A stretch of 64,000 nucleotides of DNA, taken from the NCBI RefSeq assembly GCF_024753285.1, contig NZ_JANUGW010000014.1, positions 62,001 through 126,000 on the forward strand, read 5' to 3'. The first letter of the stretch is position 1; every line of letters begins with the position of its first letter. Under the pieces are notes generated by a model that ran no database searches, was not told the origin of the DNA, and was given only the letters and a program-made list of their open reading frames with translations. This document shows positions 33,544-42,642 of this stretch, one piece after another. Origin of the DNA: Massilia pinisoli (GTDB taxonomy: Bacteria > Pseudomonadota > Gammaproteobacteria > Burkholderiales > Burkholderiaceae_D). A program made the position numbers and the translations under genes.

Positions 33544-33759
33544 TCAAGGCAGCAGGCCACGGCGGCGCCTGCCGGGCACGGCGAGGATGCGCAACGCCGT
33601 GTCGAGTTGGACGCGTCGGTATTCCATCGCGCGCGCGGCCGCGTGCACGCCGCGGGCGCGCAGCGCATCCTGCACGTTGTCGGCCGTCCAGCGGTCCGTG
33701 CGCCGTTCGCCCAGCATTTTTTTCAACAAGCCCTTGTCGTCGATCCAGCGATAAGTCAT
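33544..33759 (-). CDS. Small unknown protein (71 residues)
   Basis: The start at 33759 follows a perfect AGGAGG ribosome-binding site. The sequence begins MTYRWIDDKGLLKKML and is basic throughout, ending in GRRRRGLLP. No motif is recognised. A longer upstream frame exists but has no better start. Confidence 0.5.
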   Translation of the reverse strand: MTYRWIDDKGLLKKMLGERRTDRWTADNVQDALRARGVHAAARAMEYRRVQLDTALRILAVPGRRRRGLLP

Positions 33760-33839
33760 GGCGGCCTCCTGTGGGTGCGGACCTCCATCGTCGCGCAATT
33801 GCGCTACGGCAACTTACTGGGCGTCAAACAGCAAGGCGG

Positions 33840-34214
33840 TCACGACAGGCGCGCATGATTCAGGATGAGCCACGCGACCGTGATGACGACCATTCCCGTG
33901 AACGTCACGCACGACCACGTGAAGCACCAGGCGGACAGCAGCCCGGCCTGCAGCACTTTCTCGAACAGGACGCCGAGCGCGAAATCGAACGCGGTCAGGA
34001 ACGACCAGCGCCGCAGGTAGACGGGCAGGTAGCGGCTCATCTTGCGGTTGTGCTGGTGCGCGGCGTGCCGTTCGAAGCGGTTGCGCGCGGCGCTGACGTC
34101 GCGGAACAGCCAGTCGAAGAACAGGAAGCGGTAGAGCAGGCGCCGGAACGGCATGTCCGGTGGCGGCTCGCCGGCAGGGGCGGGGTGAGGTGGCGTGTCC
34201 TTATCGATCGTCAT
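33840..34214 (-). CDS. Unknown small integral membrane protein
   Basis: 124 residues with a proline-rich start, a basic amphipathic middle (FERHAAHQHNRKMSRYLPVY) and two likely membrane helices near 75-95 and 95-118 (SAWCFTWSCVTFTGMVVITV). No family is recognised. It lies downstream of the cyanophycin synthetase terminator on the same strand, so it is probably an independent gene. Confidence 0.5.
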   Translation of the reverse strand: MTIDKDTPPHPAPAGEPPPDMPFRRLLYRFLFFDWLFRDVSAARNRFERHAAHQHNRKMSRYLPVYLRRWSFLTAFDFALGVLFEKVLQAGLLSAWCFTWSCVTFTGMVVITVAWLILNHARLS

Positions 34215-34391
34215 GGTTGCACCGCTGGCTAGAATGGCGTGATCACACCACCGACAGGAAGCATGCCCACGTCGCCCATGGTATGACAGTTGCCGTCCCG
34301 GGCACGTTCGTTGGCTAACGTAGCGTGCGCGGGTCCACCGGACATTGTCGGCGAACGACGGCCGGGGTTTCTGAGCAGCACCAATAAAAGC

Positions 34392-34420
34392 GGAACGGGC
34401 GCACGCTGCGCCCGTTCCGA
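34392..34420 (-). terminator. Rho-independent terminator of the cyanophycin synthetase operon
   Basis: A perfect 13-bp stem CGGAACGGGCGCA / TGCGCCCGTTCCG with a 3-base loop, followed on the minus strand by CTTTTATT. It lies 17 bp after the cphA stop. Confidence 0.85.
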
Positions 34421-34437
34421 ATGCGGAGAACGACCGG

Positions 34438-37008
34438 TCAGCCTTCCTGCACCCGTTTGGTGATGTGCGCCAGTGCCTCGTCGACCTGGTCGATGAGGAT
34501 CAGCGACAGGTCGCCCGGCTGCAGGCGTGCCAGCGCCTTGTCGATGGCGACGAACTCGCCCTTGATCTCGTCGACGAACGTCGTGCGCGGCGCGCCCGCG
34601 AGGCCCTCGCGCAGCAGCGCGACGACTTCGCCTTCCGAGCGGCCGCGCTGGCACTGGTCTTCGTACAGCAGCACGTCGTCGAACGCTTTGCCGAGGATGC
34701 GGGTCTGGTCGCGGATGTCGTCGTCGCGGCGGTCGCCGGCGCCGGAGATGACGACCGAGCGGCGCTTGGCCGGCATCGATTCGACGGCGCCCACGAGGGC
34801 CTGGATCGCGTCCGGGTTGTGGCCGTAGTCGGCGATCACGGTCGCGCCGCGGTAGTCGAATACGTTGAAGCGGCCGGGCGCGTTATCGCTTTCGCCGACG
34901 AAGGTCTTGAGGCCCAGGCGGATCGCATCCCACGAGATGCCGACGGCCCATGCCGCCGCCACGGACGCCATCACGTTCTCGACCTGGAAGCCGACCACGC
35001 CGCCGCGGGTGATGGGTACGTCGGCGAGCGGCACGCGCTCTTCCTTCTTGCCCTGCGCCGCGACGAGGTGGCCGCGGTCGACGTAGACGATGCGGCGGCC
35101 CTGCGCGCGGTGCTTCTGCATGACGGGCAGCGAGCTGTCCGCGGCGAAGTAGGTGACGTCGCCCTTCGTGTTCTCGGCCATGGCGGCCACGATCGGGTCG
35201 GCCGCGTTCAGCACGGCCATGCCGGTCGGCGCCACGTTCTGGATGATCACGCGCTTCAGTACGGCGAGGTCTTCCAAGGTCGTGATGTAGTTCAGGCCCA
35301 GGTGGTCGCCGGCCCCGATATTGGTCACGACGCCGACCTGGCAGCGGTCGAACGCGAGGCCTTCGCGCAGCATGCCGCCGCGCGCCGTCTCGAACACGGC
35401 CGCGTCGACGTCCGGGTGCAGCAGCACGTTGCGCGCGCTGCGCGGGCCGCTGCAGTCGCCGCTGTCGATGCGGCGGCCCTGGATGTACACGCCGTCCGTG
35501 TTCGTCATGCCCGTGCGCAGGCCGGAGCTCGTGAGCAGGTGGGCGATCAGGCGCACGGTCGTCGTCTTTCCGTTCGTGCCGGTCACGGCGACGACGGGAA
35601 TGCGGCCGTCGTCGCCCGGCGCGTACAGCGTGTCCATGATGGCTTCGCCCACGGCGCGGCCCTTGCCGAACGACGGGGAGATGTGCATGCGCAGGCCCGG
35701 CGCCGCGTTCACTTCGACCATGCCGCCGCCTTGTTCCTCGATGGGTTTCAGCACGCTGTCGCACACGAGGTCGACGCCGCAGATGTCGAGGCCGACCATG
35801 TGCGCGGCCGCGATCGCGCGCGCGGCCACCTCCGGATGGACGTCGTCCGTGACGTCCGTCGCGGAGCCGCCCGTCGACAGGTTCGCGTTGTTGCGCAGGG
35901 TGACGCGCCGGCCTTTCGGCGGCACGGATTCCGCGTCGTAGCCCTGCTTGACCAGCGAGCCGAGGGCGATGTCGTCGAAGCGGATCTTCGTCAGCGACGT
36001 CGCGTGGCCGTCGCCGCGGCGCGGGTCCTTGTTGACGATCTCGACGAGCTGGCGCACCGTGTGCGTGCCGTCGCCCACGACGTGCGGCGGGTCGCGGCGC
36101 GCGGCGGCGACGAGCTTGTTGCCGACGACGAGCAGGCGGAAGTCGTGGCCCGGCAGGTATTTTTCGACCATGATGTCGTCGCGGAATTCGGACGCGGCGG
36201 CAAAGCCCGCGTCCAGCTGTTCGCGCGTCGTGACGTTCACGGTCACGCCCTTGCCCTGGTTGCCGTCCTTCGGCTTGATGACGACCGGCAGGCCGATCTC
36301 CTGCGCGGCGGCCCAGGCGTCATCCGGATCGCTCACGGCCCGGCCCAGCGGCACGGGCACGCCGGCCGCGTTCAGCAAGGTCTTCGTCAGTTCCTTGTCC
36401 TGCGCGATCGATTCCGCGATGGCGCCCGTGGCGTCGATCTCGGCGGCCTGGATGCGGCGCTGGCGGCTGCCCCAGCCGAACTGCACGAGGCTGCCCTCGG
36501 TCAGGCGGCGGTACGGAATACCGCGCGCGACGGCGGCGTGCACGATCGACCCGGTCGACGGGCCGAGGCGCACGTCCTCGTCGAGGTCGCGCAGCTGCTT
36601 CAGCGCGGCGTCGAGGTCGAACGGCTCATCGTTGCGGGCCGCGGTGCACAGCTGCTCGGCCAGGGTCATGGCCAGGCGGCCCACGTCTTCCTCGCTGTAT
36701 TCGACGACGACCTGGTAGATGCCGCGCTCCAAGGTGGCCGTCGTGCGGCTGAACGTGACGGGGCAGCCGGCCTGCGCCTGCAGGGCGAGCGCGGCGACTT
36801 CCAGCACGTGCGCGAGCGGGATCGTGTCGTCATGGCCGGTCGGCTGCAGTGGCCCGATGTCGGGGAACAGGGCGCGCAGGCGCGCTTCGAAACCGGTCAG
36901 GGTGCCGATCGATTCCTCCTCCGGCGTGCAGGCGACGATCGCCTCGATCGACGTGTGGTGGCTCCAGAGGTTGGGACCGCGCAGGGCCCGTACGCGAGTG
37001 ACTTCCAT
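34438..37008 (-). CDS. cphA: Cyanophycin synthetase
   Basis: 856 residues, usual length for CphA. It adds aspartate and then arginine, with ATP, to build the storage polymer multi-L-arginyl-poly-L-aspartate. An N-terminal domain (~1-160) begins with the family motif RALRGPNLWSHHTSIEA. The ATP-grasp domain (~215-480) shows PVVIKPKDGNQGKGVTVNV and EVNAAPGLRMHISP. The Mur-ligase-like domain has an intact P-loop VTGTNGKTTTVRL near 473-485, and the C-terminal ligase part with IADYGHNPDAIQAL near 740. It lies 79 bp behind a second, shorter synthetase gene and is closed by a strong terminator. Confidence 0.93.
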   Translation of the reverse strand: MEVTRVRALRGPNLWSHHTSIEAIVACTPEEESIGTLTGFEARLRALFPDIGPLQPTGHDDTIPLAHVLEVAALALQAQAGCPVTFSRTTATLERGIYQVVVEYSEEDVGRLAMTLAEQLCTAARNDEPFDLDAALKQLRDLDEDVRLGPSTGSIVHAAVARGIPYRRLTEGSLVQFGWGSRQRRIQAAEIDATGAIAESIAQDKELTKTLLNAAGVPVPLGRAVSDPDDAWAAAQEIGLPVVIKPKDGNQGKGVTVNVTTREQLDAGFAAASEFRDDIMVEKYLPGHDFRLLVVGNKLVAAARRDPPHVVGDGTHTVRQLVEIVNKDPRRGDGHATSLTKIRFDDIALGSLVKQGYDAESVPPKGRRVTLRNNANLSTGGSATDVTDDVHPEVAARAIAAAHMVGLDICGVDLVCDSVLKPIEEQGGGMVEVNAAPGLRMHISPSFGKGRAVGEAIMDTLYAPGDDGRIPVVAVTGTNGKTTTVRLIAHLLTSSGLRTGMTNTDGVYIQGRRIDSGDCSGPRSARNVLLHPDVDAAVFETARGGMLREGLAFDRCQVGVVTNIGAGDHLGLNYITTLEDLAVLKRVIIQNVAPTGMAVLNAADPIVAAMAENTKGDVTYFAADSSLPVMQKHRAQGRRIVYVDRGHLVAAQGKKEERVPLADVPITRGGVVGFQVENVMASVAAAWAVGISWDAIRLGLKTFVGESDNAPGRFNVFDYRGATVIADYGHNPDAIQALVGAVESMPAKRRSVVISGAGDRRDDDIRDQTRILGKAFDDVLLYEDQCQRGRSEGEVVALLREGLAGAPRTTFVDEIKGEFVAIDKALARLQPGDLSLILIDQVDEALAHITKRVQEG

Positions 37009-37087
37009 AGATCTTTCCTTTAGGGTCTTGCGGCGCCGGCGCTCATGGCCGCCGGCGCGCGGGCCCGGTCGTGCCGGGCACGTATCG

Positions 37088-39265
37088 TTATTGAGCCTTG
37101 CCTTGTTTGGCGGCCGCGTCGAAGGTGCGCAGGCCGGCGCAGATCAGGTCCGTCGGCACGTCCAGCGCCCATCCGGCAAGCGCGGCCGCGAGCAGGGCGT
37201 CCGGTTGCGCGGCGGTGGCGGGCTTGACCTTGTTCATGCCCAGCAGCGGCATCTCTTCGCCGCCCTGGGCCAGCACGATGTGCCCGTCGCGCACGAACGC
37301 GACGCGCCCGCCCGCGGCGCGGTGCGCCTGCAGGGTGGCGTTGGCTTCGTCCTGCGCGTAGAACAGCACGGCGCCGTCGCACAGGTCGGCCAGCGCCGTC
37401 ACGCGGGCGTCGCCGGCGTTCAGCACGGCCGCACCGTCGGACAGCACGACGTCCACCTGGCTGCGCACGACGTTGTACAGCGCGTCGTCGTCGCGCACGT
37501 ACAGGTCGGCCACGTCGGCGACATTGCCCATGTCGGTCACGATGCCGACCTGGCAGCGGTCGTACGGCAGGCCTTCCGACAGGATCGTGCGCGCGTTCGA
37601 TTCGAACACGGCGGCCTGCACGGTGCGGTTGATCAGCAGGCGCTGGCCCGCGTCGAAGCGCGTGCCGTCCTGCGCCGTCACGCGGCGGCCGTCGAGGAAC
37701 AGCCCGTCGCGGTTCGCCACGCCCACGTGCTTGCCGGCCAGGTTCAGCACGGTGCCGACGAGGCGCGCCGCGAGCGCGGCGTCCGTGCTGCCGGTAACGC
37801 CCACGAGGGGAATGCGGCCCGTCTCGCCTTCCGCGAACAGGTGCTCGACGATGGCCTTGCCGACGTCGCGCGGCTGACCCTTCGCCGGCTTGATGTGGGC
37901 GAGCAGGCCGGGGCTGGAATTGACTTCGATGATGGCGCCGCGCTGTTCCTCGAGCGGACGCGAGATGTCTTCGCACACGAGGTCGATGCCGGCGATGTCC
38001 AGGCCGACGACGCGCGCGGCCAGGCCGGCCATGTACGCGACGTCCGGATGGACGTCGTCCGTCACGTCGTCCGCGACGTTGCCGTTCAGCTGGATCAGCA
38101 CTTTCTGGCCCGCTTGCGGGACCGAATCGGGCGTGAGGCCCTGGCGTTTCAGGTCCAGCTGGATCTCGCTGTCGTGCGGCGTGACGAGGCCGAGCGGGAA
38201 TTCTTCCGAGTCGCCGCGGCGCGGGTCGATGTTGATCTGGCTGTCGCACAGCTGCGTGACGGTGGAGGTGCCGTCGCCGACGACCCACAGCGATTCGCCC
38301 TTGGCGGCCGCGACGACTTTCGAGCCCACGACGAGCAGGCGGTGTTCGTTGCCGGGAATGAAGCGCTCGACGAGCACGGCGCTGGAATCGCCTTCCTCGG
38401 CCGCGATGGCGTAGGCGGCGTGCACGTCCGCTTCCGACATCAGGTTCAGCGATACGCCGCGGCCGTGGTTGCCATCGACGGGTTTCACGGCGACGGGCAG
38501 GCCGATGTCCTGCGCTTCTTCCCACGCGGCTTCCGCGCTGCGCGCGATCGAACCCTCGGGCACCGGCACGCCGCAGGAAGCGAGCAGGGTCTTCGTCAGG
38601 TCCTTGTCGCTGGCGATGGATTCGCCGATCGCGCTCGTGCGGTCCGTCTCGGCTGTCCAGATGCGGCGCTGCGCGGCGCCGTGGCCCAGTTGCACGAGGT
38701 TGCCTTCCGTCAGACGGATCGACGGGATGCGGCGGTCGGTGGCCGCGTCGACGATGTGGCCCGTGGACGGACCGAGGCAGTAGCGGTCGACGAGTTCCGT
38801 CAGTTCCGCGACCTTGGCCTGCAGGTCGAACGGGGTGTCGTTGATGGCGGCCATCAGCAGCGCATGGCCAGCCTCCAGGGCGGCACGGCCGACGGTCCCG
38901 TGGCGCGTGCGGAAGGCCATCTTGTAGATGCCGCGGTCCGCGGTGGAGCGGGTTTTGCCGAAGCCGGTCTTCATGCCGGCCAGGTTCTGCAATTCGAGGA
39001 CGACGTGTTCGAGGATGTGGCCGGCCCACGTGCCATCACGCAGGCGCTCCAGGAAGCCGCCCCGTTCGCCGACGCCGCAGCGGTGTTCGATCAGTCCCGG
39101 CAGCCAGGCGGTCAGGCGTTCATACAGGCCGGGGAGTTTGTTCGAAGGACATTCTTCGAGTTCGCCGAGGTCGAGCCATGTTTCGATGACAGGGCGGTAG
39201 GTCCAGATGTTCGGGCCACGGAGGTGGGCCACACGAAGAATTGCAATGTCTTTCTTATATGTCAT
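37088..39265 (-). CDS. Truncated second cyanophycin synthetase (CphA'/CphA2-like)
   Basis: 725 residues. The N-terminal domain (HLRGPNIWTYRPVIETWLDL) and ATP-grasp domain (VAVKPVDGNHGRGVSLNL, EVNSSPGLLAHIKPAKG) are well kept. The Mur-ligase-like domain is degenerate: where CphA has GTNGKTTT this protein has GSTDAALA (about residue 490), so the second ATP site is lost. The protein also ends at LRTFDAAAKQG, exactly where CphA continues for ~130 residues with the ligase C-terminal domain. This is the architecture of CphA2-type enzymes, which use ready-made beta-Asp-Arg dipeptide in a single ligation; the same function here is inference. First gene of the operon. Confidence 0.85.
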   Translation of the reverse strand: MTYKKDIAILRVAHLRGPNIWTYRPVIETWLDLGELEECPSNKLPGLYERLTAWLPGLIEHRCGVGERGGFLERLRDGTWAGHILEHVVLELQNLAGMKTGFGKTRSTADRGIYKMAFRTRHGTVGRAALEAGHALLMAAINDTPFDLQAKVAELTELVDRYCLGPSTGHIVDAATDRRIPSIRLTEGNLVQLGHGAAQRRIWTAETDRTSAIGESIASDKDLTKTLLASCGVPVPEGSIARSAEAAWEEAQDIGLPVAVKPVDGNHGRGVSLNLMSEADVHAAYAIAAEEGDSSAVLVERFIPGNEHRLLVVGSKVVAAAKGESLWVVGDGTSTVTQLCDSQINIDPRRGDSEEFPLGLVTPHDSEIQLDLKRQGLTPDSVPQAGQKVLIQLNGNVADDVTDDVHPDVAYMAGLAARVVGLDIAGIDLVCEDISRPLEEQRGAIIEVNSSPGLLAHIKPAKGQPRDVGKAIVEHLFAEGETGRIPLVGVTGSTDAALAARLVGTVLNLAGKHVGVANRDGLFLDGRRVTAQDGTRFDAGQRLLINRTVQAAVFESNARTILSEGLPYDRCQVGIVTDMGNVADVADLYVRDDDALYNVVRSQVDVVLSDGAAVLNAGDARVTALADLCDGAVLFYAQDEANATLQAHRAAGGRVAFVRDGHIVLAQGGEEMPLLGMNKVKPATAAQPDALLAAALAGWALDVPTDLICAGLRTFDAAAKQGKAQ

Positions 39266-39581
39266 GAAAATATCCAGCCACGCGATGACCGCTCTCTCAT
39301 CGCGTGGCGTTGCCTATGTTTGCACATCGTTGGTCAAAGCGGTCGCCGGATCGCGGCGACGCTTCCTCTCTTTCCACAATGCACATGTTGTATACTTGCC
39401 GGAACGAAGCTTACCGTGCCGTACCGATTTCTGCCAGTCTGGTCCCTCCGATAGAATACCGTACACGCCTGTACGCTGCCTTTCAGTCCGCGTGCGTGTC
39501 AACGGCATTACCGTCCGCAACGTTCCATCGTACAGATCTGCCAGCCTTTGGCACCAACTTCGCCTTCACCGGCGGCATCAC
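39266..39581. promoter_or_regulatory. Divergent promoter region of the cyanophycin locus
   Basis: 316 bp between the minus-strand synthetase operon and the plus-strand ABC/DUF1854 pair. It is AT-richer than the flanks. A TATACT (39391-39396) could be a -10 toward the ABC gene but I find no matching -35. The ABC frame is open through part of the region without a ribosome-binding site, so I treat it as non-coding. Confidence 0.4.
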
Positions 39582-41870
39582 ATGACAACTCAACAACTTG
39601 TTCACTCCGTTCCGCCGGCATTGACTGCCGGTTTCCTGCCTGAGCACTGGCAGGCGGACGTCGCGAAAAAGCTTGCGCCAGGGGAAAACGTTTTAAACAG
39701 CGTCGAGGTTGACCTCGATGCGAAATTACGCTTCACCAAGGGTATCCTCGTCGTCACGAATTATCGCCTGCTCACCCGCGCACCCGGCGACACGATGTGG
39801 CGCGACTGGCCGTATCGTGCCGGTTTGACAATGCGCCACTACGACCATTCGGGCGTCGGCCACCTCGAACTCGTCGATGCGAACGGCCTGCTGGCCGCCT
39901 GGCGCTTCACCCTGGGCCAGAACCTGCAAGCCATCCGCGTCGTCGACCAGTTCCAGGACCAGGTCGAAAGCCACGTCAGCGGCATCGCCGTGCAACCGCC
40001 CGAGCAGCATACCTGCCCCAGCTGCAAGGCGCCGCTCGAACCGGACCAGGAAGAGTGCCCCATCTGCACGAAGGTGCTGCACACCCCGCCGTCGACGTGG
40101 ACCTTGCTGCGGCTGTGGCGCTTCGCGCGGCCGTACAAGGGGCAATTGCTGCTCGGATTCTTGCTCATGTTGGCAAGTACCGGCGCACACATGATTCCGC
40201 CGTACCTGACGATGCCGCTGATGGACAACGTGCTGATCCCGTACCAGAACGGCAAGCACATCGATACGCGCCTCGTCTACCAGTACATGGGCGGCCTGTT
40301 CGCCTCGGCGATGCTCGCGTGGGCACTGGGCTGGGGCCGCACGTACATCCTGGCCCTCGTGTCGGAGCGCATGGGCGCCGACATGCGTTCCGAAACCTAC
40401 GAACACCTGCTGAGATTGTCGCTGGAATTCTTCGGCGGCAAGCGCACGGGTGACCTGATGAGCCGCATCGGCAGCGGATCGGACCGCATCTGCGTGTTCC
40501 TGTCGCTACACCTGCTGGACTTCCTGTCCGACGTCCTCATGATCATCATGACAGGCGCGATCCTGTTCAGCATCAACGCCAAGCTCGCCTTGATCACCCT
40601 CGTGCCGCTGCCGTTCATCGCGTGGATGATCCACGTCGTGCGCGACAAGCTGCGCACGGGCTTCGAGAAGATCGACCGTGTGTGGGGCGAAGTGACGAAC
40701 GTGCTGGCCGACACGATTCCCGGCATCCGCGTCGTGAAAGCGTTCGCGCAGGAGCACCGCGAGGCGTCGCGCTTCCGCGAAGCCAATCAGCACAACCTCG
40801 CCGTCAACGACAAATTGAACAAGGTGTGGTCGCTGTTCTCGCCGACCGTGTCTCTGCTGACGGAGCTGGGCCTGCTCGTCATCTGGTGCTTCGGCATCTG
40901 GCAGGTCAGCCAGCAGGAGATCACCGTGGGCGTGCTGTCCGCGTTCATCGCATACAGCGGCCGGTTCTACGTCCGCCTCGATTCGATGAGCCGCATCGTG
41001 TCCGTCACGCAGAAGTCGGCCTCGGCCGCCAAGCGCATCTTCGACATCCTCGACCACGTGTCGAGCGTGCCGGACCCCGTCAACCCCATGAAGCTGGACA
41101 AGGTCGAGGGCAATATCGCGCTGCGCGAAGTGGGTTTCCGCTACGGCAACCGCGCCGTCAACCGCGGCATCTCGCTGAACATCAAGGCCGGCGAAATGGT
41201 GGGCCTCGTGGGCCACTCGGGCTCCGGCAAGAGTACGCTGGTGAACCTGATCTGCCGCTTCTACGACGTTGCGGAAGGCGCGATCCTGCTGGACGGCCGC
41301 GACATCCGCAGCTTCGCCGTCGCCGACTACCGCCGCCACATCGGCCTCGTGCTGCAGGAGCCGTTCCTGTTCTTCGGCACCATCGCGGAGAACATCGCGT
41401 ACGGCAAGCCGGACGCAACGCGCGAAGAGATCATCGCCGCCGCCCGCGCCGCGCACGCCCACGAATTCATCCTGCGCCTGCCGCAGGGCTACGATTCGAT
41501 GGTCGGCGAGCGCGGCCAGGGCCTGTCCGGCGGCGAGCGCCAGCGCATCTCGATCGCGCGGGCACTCCTCATCGACCCGCCGATCCTGATCCTCGACGAG
41601 GCCACGTCGTCCGTCGACTCGGAGACGGAAAAAGAAATCCAGAAGGCGCTCGACAACCTCGTGCAGGGCCGCACGACGATCGCCATCGCGCACCGCCTGT
41701 CCACGTTGCACCGGGCCGACCGCCTCGTCGTGCTGGACCGCGGCCAGGTGGTGGAAGAGGGCAACCATGACGAACTGATGGCGCGCGAAGGCGCGTACTA
41801 CCGCCTGTACGAGGCGCAGGCGCGCAACGTCGACCAGGATCCGGACGACGACGGCAGCAAGGACGACTGA
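39582..41870 (+). CDS. Cyanophycin-metabolism-associated ABC transporter with N-terminal zinc ribbon
   Basis: 762 residues from ATG 39582. Residues ~20-130 form a soluble domain (LRFTKGILVVTNYRLLTRAP) like a bacterial PH-type fold. A zinc ribbon follows (CPSC at 144-147, CPIC at 158-161). Then comes a fused ABC exporter: six membrane helices (~190-470) and a nucleotide-binding domain with Walker A GHSGSGKS, signature LSGGERQR, Walker B ILILDEAT and IAIAHRLST. The gene pairs with the DUF1854 gene 3 bp downstream and is divergent from the synthetases, the arrangement known for this family beside cphA genes. What it moves is unknown. Confidence 0.85.
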   Translation: MTTQQLVHSVPPALTAGFLPEHWQADVAKKLAPGENVLNSVEVDLDAKLRFTKGILVVTNYRLLTRAPGDTMWRDWPYRAGLTMRHYDHSGVGHLELVDANGLLAAWRFTLGQNLQAIRVVDQFQDQVESHVSGIAVQPPEQHTCPSCKAPLEPDQEECPICTKVLHTPPSTWTLLRLWRFARPYKGQLLLGFLLMLASTGAHMIPPYLTMPLMDNVLIPYQNGKHIDTRLVYQYMGGLFASAMLAWALGWGRTYILALVSERMGADMRSETYEHLLRLSLEFFGGKRTGDLMSRIGSGSDRICVFLSLHLLDFLSDVLMIIMTGAILFSINAKLALITLVPLPFIAWMIHVVRDKLRTGFEKIDRVWGEVTNVLADTIPGIRVVKAFAQEHREASRFREANQHNLAVNDKLNKVWSLFSPTVSLLTELGLLVIWCFGIWQVSQQEITVGVLSAFIAYSGRFYVRLDSMSRIVSVTQKSASAAKRIFDILDHVSSVPDPVNPMKLDKVEGNIALREVGFRYGNRAVNRGISLNIKAGEMVGLVGHSGSGKSTLVNLICRFYDVAEGAILLDGRDIRSFAVADYRRHIGLVLQEPFLFFGTIAENIAYGKPDATREEIIAAARAAHAHEFILRLPQGYDSMVGERGQGLSGGERQRISIARALLIDPPILILDEATSSVDSETEKEIQKALDNLVQGRTTIAIAHRLSTLHRADRLVVLDRGQVVEEGNHDELMAREGAYYRLYEAQARNVDQDPDDDGSKDD

Positions 41871-41873
41871 ACG

Positions 41874-42338
41874 ATGACGACATTTCATTTACGCCGGGAT
41901 GCGTTCGGCAAGCTGGTACTGACGAATGCCGAGGGCGAGGAATTCGTCGGCGTCGCGCCCGTGCGCTCGTTCCCCGTGCAGGCGCCGTCGAAGGGCATCT
42001 CGCTCGTGCGCGACGGCGGCAAGGAAGTCGGCTGGATCGACGATCTCGAGACGATGCCCGCCGACATCCGCGCACTCGTCACGGAAGAACTGGACGGCCG
42101 CGAATTCATGCCGGAAATCCGGTCGATCAAGGCCGTCTCCAGCTTCGCGACGCCGTGCACGTGGACCGTCGCCACGGACCGCGGCGACACGGAATTCGTG
42201 CTGAAGGGCGAGGAAGACATCCGCCGGCTGGGTGCGTATTCGCTGCTGATCGCGGACAGCCACGGGATCCACTTCCTCATTCGCGACATGTTTGCCATCG
42301 ACAAGGGTAGCAGGAAGATACTCGACCGGTTCCTATAA
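41874..42338 (+). CDS. Cyanophycin-metabolism-associated DUF1854 protein
   Basis: 154 residues, soluble. It begins TFHLRRDAFGKLVLTNAEGE and contains VRSFPVQAPSKGISLV and RRLGAYSLLIADSHGIHFLIRD (split), characteristic of DUF1854 proteins found next to cphA and this ABC protein. It starts 3 bp after the ABC stop and is surely co-translated. No catalytic motif is visible; its tight link to the ABC gene suggests an accessory or adaptor subunit. Confidence 0.8.
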   Translation: MTTFHLRRDAFGKLVLTNAEGEEFVGVAPVRSFPVQAPSKGISLVRDGGKEVGWIDDLETMPADIRALVTEELDGREFMPEIRSIKAVSSFATPCTWTVATDRGDTEFVLKGEEDIRRLGAYSLLIADSHGIHFLIRDMFAIDKGSRKILDRFL

Positions 42339-42408
42339 GCGTTGCTGGCTAATGCGGGACGCTATCGCAGCCGGGAATTCACAACTGGTGGGATCTGGAT
42401 CCTATTAA

Positions 42409-42606
42409 GCTGATCAGGCCCCCTCTGAGGAACCCGCGAAGACCGACTATGCCCGCTATCAATCCTACACGGTGACAATTCGTAATGCCGAACTCGGGAG
42501 CTTATGTCCAGGCCGATACCGTTACACCTCGAACAAGTGGAATTCGAAACAGGAGCCAGGAATTAATTATTCGTTGTCGCGTTCCTCAGAGAAACCCGGC
42601 GGTTAG
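42409..42606 (+). pseudogene. Probable 3' remnant of a broken gene
   Basis: A 65-codon open stretch between stops without any start codon. Its translation has a natural, folded-protein-like composition (SYTVTIRNAELGSLCPGRYR, NKWNSKQEPGINYSLS) and ends in EKPGG. A plausible continuation lies just upstream in another frame (about 42370-42405). I do not recognise the family. It sits exactly where the GC-rich cyanophycin locus gives way to the AT-rich microcin insert. Confidence 0.35.
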
Positions 42607-42642
42607 TCGGTAGTCGGCCGCAAGAAAGCGCCTTTGTTGCGT

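Noticed and set aside
36719..39454. Very long plus-strand frames (about 900 codons) opposite the cyanophycin synthetases
   Set aside because: They are mirror frames of GC-rich genes; no motif, and the opposite strand encodes clear CphA domains.
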